From a virus, in IMG/VR virus record IMGVR_UViG_3300047319_000426, positions 1 through 27,930 of that record: a stretch of DNA of 27,930 bases; one strand, given 5' to 3'. Below, in pieces: positions 22,687 to 27,930 of this stretch. The position numbers were made by a program, and so were the translations under genes. Each line of letters opens with the position of its first letter. Position 1 is the first letter of the stretch. The notes under the pieces were generated by a model that was not told where the DNA came from, did not search any database, and saw nothing but the letters and a program-made list of their open reading frames with translations.

Positions 22687-24290
22687 ATCCACTCCACCAC
22701 GCACGAGTCGCCGACCGGCGCCAGTCGGAAATTGTAAGTCTTGCCGCTCTCCGCGTTCTTCATCTTGGCTACGCGCATGACGCGTTTGTCTCCCTCGTCC
22801 GCGACCTGCCATTCAACTTCGAACGCTCCGTGCAAACCGCTCCAGCCTCGGGCTCCCTTGCCTTCAGACTTTCCCTCATGGTGAATTAGCATGACGAGGG
22901 CGCCGGTCGCCTTGTTGATTTGGTCGCAGAAGTGGATAACTTGACCCATATCCTTGCCCGAATTCTCGTCCGCCCCAGGGGTTACGCGGGCGAGCGTGTC
23001 AACGAACACCATAAGGGGGCGCCCTGTGGACACAATGGCCTCCAGAAACGCTTTGGAGTGGTCCTTGTTCATGAGACTAGGGGCGGCAGGAAGGACGCGC
23101 AGGGGGGCGCCTACGGCCCCTCTTACTGCCATCCCTGCGGCAAGTCTCGCCTGTACCCCCGGATCGTCCTCTGCCGCAGTGTAGAGGACCGGCCCCTGCT
23201 TGGCAGGGATGCCACGGAACGGCTGGCCCAACGCCACATCCAACGCCACATCGACGGCGAGGAATGTCTTAGCCGCTCCCGGCTGGCCGTAAATCGCCCC
23301 GACGCTCGCGTGAGGCAGTATACCAGGAATAATCCAATCAGGCGCCGGTCGTGAAAACAACTCGCCCAATTCGAGAAACTCAAATTTAATCCCGCTCGGT
23401 AACTTCTCATCTGCACCTGCCGTGAAATCGTCTGATTGTTCCTGTACGGTAACATCCTTGAACTCGGTCACTGATGCGATGTCTGTCTTCCGCAAGCTGT
23501 CCGCTGTGACCGGCGTCACCGACTGGCCGAAAGAATTCCAGTGAATGCGTCGCTCCTCGATAGGCCGCGCAGTCTTGTCAGGATTATTCCAGCGAGGAGC
23601 GCTCCACATTTCCCAGATCGCGAATCCCTCTTCAGATCCATTCGTCTCGTGGTGGATCGCCATCCCGACTTTGATCCATTCGTGATAGCTGCAGTTCGGA
23701 TCTTTGCGTGAGAGCAAAGATGTCAGCGCGGATAGCTCCGTGGTCTGCTCCGTCGCGCCAGTTCTTTCAGGCAATCTAATCTCGGTCTGCCACAGATCGA
23801 GCAGTTCTTTCGGCATTGTGGGCAGAGAACGCCAGTTGCCTTTCCATGCGTAGGTTGATCCAGAAGGGTGCCGTGATGGGGGCAGTACGTCTTGGGCGGT
23901 CTTACCCGCCGTGGTCCCACAGCGTAATTCAAAAGCGCCGTCAGCGAATGATTTAGAAGCGAGCGGAGTTTCGAGAGCATAAAGAAGTTTCCCCCTGTTG
24001 GAGCGACCGCTGAGAATCTGAACGGCATCCGGCGCCGCCATCAGCTTGTCGAGATCGATGCCGCGTTCTTTCAACCAAACAAGCGAATCATCAAACCGAT
24101 CAATATCCAAAGCGGCAGTTCCAGAATAGGCATGACATAAGCCAGCCGATTCAAGGTGAGTCGCAATGTCAGGATCTGTGATCGCCTTCTCGCGTTCGTT
24201 CCAACCGTTGTAGCGCGGGCCTTTCTGCCCGCGCCTGATGTTGCAAATTTTCCATCCATGTTCAACATAGTCCTTGAATGTTACTTCCAA
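22683..24290 (-). CDS. Bifunctional primase-polymerase / RepA-like helicase
   Basis: About 535 residues from a likely TTG start at 24290. An N-terminal Prim-Pol (AEP) domain has ALDIDRFDD with the catalytic Asp62-x-Asp64, ILSGRSNRG, and PPSRHPSGSTYAW with His141. A PriCT-like helical linker is at about 181-256 (LSRKDPNCSYHEWIKVGMAI). A RecA-like RepA/AAA_25 ATPase follows, with Walker A GQPGAAKT (335-342), VLYTAAEDD, Walker B MVFVDTLARV and IHHEGKSEGKGARG. It should prime and unwind DNA during replication. The TTG is preceded by GGAGG (24301-24297 on this strand) at 6-base spacing and overlaps the previous stop by 10 bases; the first in-frame ATG (24362) would overlap by 82. All catalytic residues are present. 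Confidence 0.93.
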   Translation of the reverse strand: MEVTFKDYVEHGWKICNIRRGQKGPRYNGWNEREKAITDPDIATHLESAGLCHAYSGTAALDIDRFDDSLVWLKERGIDLDKLMAAPDAVQILSGRSNRGKLLYALETPLASKSFADGAFELRCGTTAGKTAQDVLPPSRHPSGSTYAWKGNWRSLPTMPKELLDLWQTEIRLPERTGATEQTTELSALTSLLSRKDPNCSYHEWIKVGMAIHHETNGSEEGFAIWEMWSAPRWNNPDKTARPIEERRIHWNSFGQSVTPVTADSLRKTDIASVTEFKDVTVQEQSDDFTAGADEKLPSGIKFEFLELGELFSRPAPDWIIPGILPHASVGAIYGQPGAAKTFLAVDVALDVALGQPFRGIPAKQGPVLYTAAEDDPGVQARLAAGMAVRGAVGAPLRVLPAAPSLMNKDHSKAFLEAIVSTGRPLMVFVDTLARVTPGADENSGKDMGQVIHFCDQINKATGALVMLIHHEGKSEGKGARGWSGLHGAFEVEWQVADEGDKRVMRVAKMKNAESGKTYNFRLAPVGDSCVVEWI

Positions 24291-25852
24291 AACTTGCCTC
24301 CGATACAGATGTGTATGTGGCGTTTGTTTAGTGGATCGATCGAGACGTGCGCGTTGAGCCACGATCCGATCGGGCCTGTGTACTCCAGCGAGAGAGGCGT
24401 CATCGTGCCTGTCCGGTAATGTCCGGCTTCAATCCCTGGCGTGTGGCTGTGACCTGAAACAACTTTGACTCCAAGCTTCGAGAGATTCTTCATCGTGCCA
24501 CGGGCGCCGTTCGGTCCCTCGTGCCCATGTAGACTACACTCGATGCCGCCGATTGTAAAGCTCTTGTTCTCCGGCAGACACTTCACGCCTTTCAGCTTTG
24601 CGCGTTTGAGCCAGTAGTGAAACGGATCGGGCGTGTGCGTTCCGCTCGGCGTCATCTTCGTACCGCGCCGCATGAACAGCGCCGTCTCCAGATAGAAGTC
24701 ACCATTGACCGGCTCCTCTTTCCAGTTGCCGGTCTTGATCCAGCGGGCCAGCATGTTGTCGTGGTTCGAGGGAACGACCACAGCTTTGCGCCCGCCGACT
24801 TTCTCTTTGAGCCAGTTGATTGTGTACCGGACTTCGGCAGCAATGTCGTCAAGGCCCGATGCTCGCTTCGCTGCCGCGATGAACGGATTCCCTACATGAT
24901 GTGGGTTGACGGCATAGCAGTCAAGAAGGTCGTGGAACACGAGAGTATCCGGGTTAAGTCGCTCGACAAGCCCACCTTTATCGAACGTGGCTCTGACGAC
25001 TTCGGTATTCGCAAATTGAGCGTGTGCGTCTCCAAAGATGAGTCCCTTATATGGACCCGAATCATGGACAGTTCCGTCTGAGGAATATCTCCGATCAAGG
25101 TCACAGAAAGATCCATCACTGGACGCGTTGATGTGTCTAAGATGAAAGACACCCTCTGTATCCAGCTCGACAACAACAGCTCCAATAACATGATGAAATT
25201 CTCCCTTCTTCCCGGCGCCGGAGTCGGTGTAGTTCTCGATCGTACACGCGCCGGTCGTCGTCATTATCTTCGGTAAACGTTTGTGCGGTGTCGGCACGAC
25301 TACCATCTGCAGCTTCGGATGTGCGATGATGCCGCTCTCTCCATGTGTGATCGATTCGAATCCACCAACGGGATTGCCGCTCGTCGGCTGAACGTTGATG
25401 TCTCCAAGCAACACCAGATTTTTGTTGAGCTGTGTCCGCTGATTGTGGAGGAACGCTTCTAACTCCGGCGCCCACCACATTTCGCTTTCCTGTTTGTCGG
25501 TCCACTGACTCGTGGCGTTTCGATAGTGACCGGCGACGACGACCAGGCTGGCATCTCGATCACGGAGAAACGCAGGGACAGATCCAAGCACGAAGCCCTT
25601 GTGGATTGGAGTGGCATTCTGCGCCCACGTAATGAGGATTGTTTTCTTGATATGCTTCTGTCTGTACTCACGTTTCTTCTCCAGTTCGATCGGCTTCATG
25701 TCGCGCCCGCGATAGGCCGCATCAGGGTTCGTTGTTCGATAGCACTTCGGCACGGAGTTGCAGCACCAACGGAACAGGCCAGAGATCGCCCGCTCTTTGG
25801 TCAGGTACAGAGTCATCTTTCCACACTTCGGACACAGCTTCTTTTCTTTCAT
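24281..25852 (-). CDS. Metallophosphoesterase, phage T5 A1-like, with N-terminal zinc ribbon
   Basis: A 523-residue protein from the ATG at 25852 (AGGAG just upstream; a longer in-frame form to 26032 has no support). Residues 7-37 make a zinc ribbon (CPKC...CC.....C). A middle part (ITWAQNATPIHKGF, NKNLVLLGDINVQPT, ESITHGESGIIAHPKLQ, KKGEFHHVIGA) resembles the A1-type DNA-transfer proteins of T5 and relatives. The C-terminal half has calcineurin-like metal motifs: GDAH (274-277), FHDLLD (306-311), SNHDN (362-366), HGHEG (442-446) and GHSHTPG (467-473). It is likely a metal-dependent nuclease or phosphatase. In T5, A1 is needed for host DNA breakdown and second-step DNA transfer; whether that holds here is an inference. 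Confidence 0.85.
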   Translation of the reverse strand: MKEKKLCPKCGKMTLYLTKERAISGLFRWCCNSVPKCYRTTNPDAAYRGRDMKPIELEKKREYRQKHIKKTILITWAQNATPIHKGFVLGSVPAFLRDRDASLVVVAGHYRNATSQWTDKQESEMWWAPELEAFLHNQRTQLNKNLVLLGDINVQPTSGNPVGGFESITHGESGIIAHPKLQMVVVPTPHKRLPKIMTTTGACTIENYTDSGAGKKGEFHHVIGAVVVELDTEGVFHLRHINASSDGSFCDLDRRYSSDGTVHDSGPYKGLIFGDAHAQFANTEVVRATFDKGGLVERLNPDTLVFHDLLDCYAVNPHHVGNPFIAAAKRASGLDDIAAEVRYTINWLKEKVGGRKAVVVPSNHDNMLARWIKTGNWKEEPVNGDFYLETALFMRRGTKMTPSGTHTPDPFHYWLKRAKLKGVKCLPENKSFTIGGIECSLHGHEGPNGARGTMKNLSKLGVKVVSGHSHTPGIEAGHYRTGTMTPLSLEYTGPIGSWLNAHVSIDPLNKRHIHICIGGKFWK

Positions 25853-25859
25853 GGTTCTC

Positions 25860-26462
25860 CTAGATGCAATCGCAAAGCATACGGTCGTCGTTGCAATGCG
25901 GACAGTTGGCAACAATCGGTTCTTCCTCCAGAACGATCTCGTGATCCGGCACCGGCTTGCACTGGCATCCGTTTGTGGAGTTGATGTCCCACGTATTGCC
26001 ACAGCCATTGCATTGAACCAGACAGGGCGCATGGCCGATCTTTTGGCCGATCTCTGTGAACGCTTCCTTCGAGTCCGGATACTTTGCGATCACAGCTTTG
26101 CACGCCTTCTCCAGTTCCGTGAAGAATCCCGCTGGCGCCTTCGGTGGCCGATCATCGTTGCACTGTCCAAGGATCATCGCGTCGCGCAAAACGAAAAGCG
26201 TTGCGATCGCTTTGGTGACATGCGACAGGCCGGAGTCCGGATCGACATCTTCGCCTTCCCAACACTTCACCATGTGGCGGAAGCACGCGTCATAGTACGT
26301 GCTGAAGCGCACGCCGGAGACGCGGTAGTTGTGGCGCCCATACTTGCGCGAGCCTTCCATCATGGCGACGCCAAGCTCGGCGAGAACTGGACCTGATACT
26401 GTGGACAGCGGTGGCTTCGCGGTCCCGACTGCTTCCTTTGGGTTTGTTGCTTTCACGCTCAT
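25860..26462 (-). CDS. dATP/dGTP diphosphohydrolase-type protein (MazZ-related) with two zinc ribbons
   Basis: A 200-residue protein. Residues 1-110 match the dATP/dGTP diphosphohydrolase N-terminal domain: [53 protein letters not shown] and [13 protein letters not shown]. Members are MazG-like nucleotide pyrophosphohydrolases; MazZ of modified-base phages cuts dGTP (and dATP) to the monophosphate. The C-terminal part (about 147-200) is unusual: CNGCG...CQC and CPHC...CDC form two putative zinc ribbons. The ATG at 26462 overlaps the preceding stop as ATGA; a longer form to 26546 is not supported. It could also simply balance dNTP pools. Confidence 0.85.
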   Translation of the reverse strand: MSVKATNPKEAVGTAKPPLSTVSGPVLAELGVAMMEGSRKYGRHNYRVSGVRFSTYYDACFRHMVKCWEGEDVDPDSGLSHVTKAIATLFVLRDAMILGQCNDDRPPKAPAGFFTELEKACKAVIAKYPDSKEAFTEIGQKIGHAPCLVQCNGCGNTWDINSTNGCQCKPVPDHEIVLEEEPIVANCPHCNDDRMLCDCI

Positions 26463-26872
26463 GCGAATCCCTCCTCGAACATTGTGATGGCGATCGAGTC
26501 TGCGTCGATCGGCTTGATGAAGCCGTCCTCGTACAGCCAGAACCAAACGCCTTTTTGAATACCAACGAAGGCTTCCAGTTTAGCACCTTTCGACTTCGAC
26601 CATCCAGGGAGAAGCACGATCCCCTGAATGCCGCCGTCTGCAATCATCTTCACATCGCGGGCCAGCATTTCGCCCCACGTGTGATTCAGCTTCGTGTTGT
26701 CGCCATCCTTCGACGCAAACACGAGGCGCATATCGAGGCCGCTGTCTTCGTCCAGCTCGACCGGCGAGACGACTTCCATCTTGAGCCCGCGCAGAACTCC
26801 TGCAGCTTTGATGAACAACGGAACGTTGAACTGTTCGTATCCAGACATAGGTCCGGCGAGATAAATTTTCAT
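26459..26872 (-). CDS. DUF4406 / nucleoside 2-deoxyribosyltransferase-like protein
   Basis: A 137-residue protein with the DUF4406 pattern: [20 protein letters not shown] (AGPMSG at 6-11), [33 protein letters not shown] (PGW at 89-91, Glu100) and a hydrophobic end. The family is related to nucleoside 2-deoxyribosyltransferases, which swap or remove bases on deoxynucleosides or deoxynucleotides. Gly90-Trp91 and Glu100 line up with the usual nucleophile region. The ATG at 26872 overlaps the upstream stop (ATGA), and the TGA overlaps the next ATG, so it is translated with the diphosphohydrolase-type gene. The catalytic activity of DUF4406 members is not well established. Confidence 0.85.
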   Translation of the reverse strand: MKIYLAGPMSGYEQFNVPLFIKAAGVLRGLKMEVVSPVELDEDSGLDMRLVFASKDGDNTKLNHTWGEMLARDVKMIADGGIQGIVLLPGWSKSKGAKLEAFVGIQKGVWFWLYEDGFIKPIDADSIAITMFEEGFA

Positions 26873-27114
26873 TTGTACACGTCTCCATTCTCTTCGATCT
26901 TGATGTTCTCGTACGGCGCCGCGATGCGCCGGTACAGTTCCAGCTTCGCGCATTCGAGTACGCCGACGAGTCCGTTGATTGTGGCGTAGCTCATGCCGAA
27001 GTTGTCGATGTGCTGTTGCAGCAACGTCGTGATCTTGTAATTCAGTTCTCCAACAGAGGCCGGATCTGCTTCACGATCGATTGCGTTCCGTCGCTCCTGT
27101 GTGATGTAAGGCAT
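26869..27114 (-). CDS. Small phage protein, DUF6899-like (81 aa)
   Basis: An 81-residue protein starting [13 protein letters not shown], with [45 protein letters not shown] and the ending KIEENGDVY. This layout is a very widespread but uncharacterised small phage family. The C-terminal Y..RI..PYE.IKI.ENGDVY part is the best conserved segment. The ATG overlaps the helicase stop (TAATG) and the stop overlaps the next ATG. No catalytic residues are evident; it is probably a folded helical adaptor. Confidence 0.82.
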   Translation of the reverse strand: MPYITQERRNAIDREADPASVGELNYKITTLLQQHIDNFGMSYATINGLVGVLECAKLELYRRIAAPYENIKIEENGDVYK

Positions 27115-27930
27115 TACTTCCCTCTCTTTCTCATGGCGTTCATCAGGATGTCCTGAGTGTCCGCCTTTGTTGCGTGTTTGACTACAACTTCTTCGTCGAT
27201 CGTATCTTTGACGATGATGGAGTAGCGGTAAACCAGACGGTTGTGACCGGACTGCATCTGGCGGACAGGTCCGACGCGTTCGAAGATCTGTTGATGCTTT
27301 TCCAGATCCCACCAATCGGAGAAGTAGACAACGTGATGCCCGCCGTCCTGCAGGTTCAAGCCGTGACCGGCAGACATCGGATGGACCGCGAGCATCTTGA
27401 TCTTGCCAGCGTTCCAATCCAGTTCATCTTGTTTTGTTTTAAGTTCTCGAACGTAAGGAAATCGTTTTTTGATTCGAGCCAGATCATGCTTCCACCAGTA
27501 CGAAACGATAAGGTTCGCGCCCGCCGTCTCTTCGACGATCGACTCCAACGCGTCGAGCTTCAGGTCGTGGATCTCTGTCCAGCTCGTCCCTTCATGATAC
27601 GCTGCGCCCGCTGCGAACTGCAAACACTTCGTCGTTTTTGCTGCGCCCGTGATCGCTATCAGTTCGATGTTCTCGTTGAGCGCGACGAACATTTCCTTCT
27701 CAAGTTTCTTGTACTGTTCCATCAGCTTCGGCGACATGGTGCAGTAGACTGGAATATCCACCGGCTTCGCGATGTCCATGTAGTCTTCGAGCTTCACGGT
27801 TACAGTGACGTCGCGCAGCGCGTTCTGGATCTCATCCTGGGCGCCCTTCTTCAATGTCATTTCATGGGCGAACGGATTGTAATCGAAGAAGTCATGCTTG
27901 AAGTCGGTCCATGTTCGCCGCAAGCGTTGA
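27114..27930 (-). CDS. SNF2 / superfamily 2-type helicase, C-terminal part (5' end outside window)
   Basis: The frame is open to the right edge, so about 271 C-terminal residues are visible. They form a helicase C-terminal domain: NLIVSYWWKHDLARIKKRFP (motif IV region), LAVHPMSAGHGLNLQDGGHHVVYF (motif V) and HQQIFERVGPVRQMQSG (motif VI region, where Q...ER.GP.RQ.Q.G stands for the usual Q...R..R.GQ), then DTIDEEVV. This spacing is that of SNF2-like phage helicases. The N-terminal ATP-binding half with Walker A is not in the window. The TTG at 27923 is an internal codon, not a start. A role in DNA replication or recombination is likely. Confidence 0.85.
   Translation of the reverse strand, partial: QRLRRTWTDFKHDFFDYNPFAHEMTLKKGAQDEIQNALRDVTVTVKLEDYMDIAKPVDIPVYCTMSPKLMEQYKKLEKEMFVALNENIELIAITGAAKTTKCLQFAAGAAYHEGTSWTEIHDLKLDALESIVEETAGANLIVSYWWKHDLARIKKRFPYVRELKTKQDELDWNAGKIKMLAVHPMSAGHGLNLQDGGHHVVYFSDWWDLEKHQQIFERVGPVRQMQSGHNRLVYRYSIIVKDTIDEEVVVKHATKADTQDILMNAMRKRGK

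Noticed and set aside
25853-26032. N-terminal extension of the metallophosphoesterase upstream of 25852
   Set aside because: It would overlap the diphosphohydrolase-type gene almost throughout, shows no conserved residues and lacks a Shine-Dalgarno, while 25852 has AGGAG.
1-27930. Diversity-generating retroelement, as in phage BPP-1
   Set aside because: No reverse transcriptase, accessory protein or template/variable repeat pair is visible, although several capsid proteins are BPP-1-like.
1-27930. tRNA genes, CRISPR arrays, insertion sequences, integrase and attachment sites
   Set aside because: None was found; there is almost no noncoding space, and no regularly spaced direct repeats, transposase, integrase or tRNA-like cloverleaf was seen.

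Overview
The window is part of a tailed double-stranded DNA bacteriophage (or prophage) genome. It is almost completely coding. Genes sit end to end and often overlap through TAATG or ATGA junctions. There is no rRNA, tRNA, CRISPR array or insertion sequence. The virion proteins identify a short-tailed phage (podovirus morphology): a T7 gp8-type head-tail connector used as portal, two T7 gp11/gp12-type tail tubular proteins, and a three-gene internal virion (ejectosome) cassette in the T7 gp14-gp15-gp16 order. The capsid proteins look like those of Bordetella phage BPP-1 (Bbp16-, Bbp17- and Bbp19-like) rather than T7. No single-subunit phage RNA polymerase is in view. GC is moderately high (about 59% by hand count over 19321-19560). 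The host cannot be named from this sequence.

Plus strand, 1-22223, virion and lysis genes in order: 3' part of a tail fibre or receptor-binding protein; large terminase; a small unknown protein; portal; a 3TM-type holin; a short M15 peptidase endolysin; a Bbp19-like protein; a scaffold with a duplicated 61-residue unit; major capsid protein; a Bbp16-like capsid cement protein; a 60-residue protein; tail tubular proteins A and B; two small proteins; a GNAT acetyltransferase; internal virion proteins A and B; a 2294-residue polyvalent ejection protein; and three very small genes. Noncoding gaps longer than about 40 bases occur only around the capsid genes (6604-6721, 7727-7775, 8409-8481). Each contains a hairpin, and the first also contains a possible sigma70-type promoter.

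Minus strand, 27930-22189, early or replication genes (transcribed right to left): C-terminal part of an SNF2/superfamily 2-type helicase, a small DUF6899-like protein, a DUF4406 deoxyribosyltransferase-like protein, a dATP/dGTP diphosphohydrolase-type (MazZ-related) protein with zinc ribbons, a phage T5 A1-like metallophosphoesterase, a Prim-Pol/RepA-like primase-helicase that probably starts at TTG, and an XF1762-family GNAT-like protein. The two gene blocks converge and overlap by 35 bases at 22189-22223.

How it fits together: terminase and portal package DNA into a shell of capsid, cement and scaffold proteins. The tubular proteins and fibre form the tail. The three internal proteins are expected to be ejected first, and the largest appears to carry an ADP-ribosyltransferase and a zinc metallopeptidase into the host. 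The minus-strand genes combine replication with nucleotide-pool and possible DNA-modification enzymes. The most interesting points are the armed giant ejection protein, the AT-rich island that encodes its ADP-ribosyltransferase, and the nucleotide-metabolism/Prim-Pol cluster, which raises an untested possibility of a modified-base genome.
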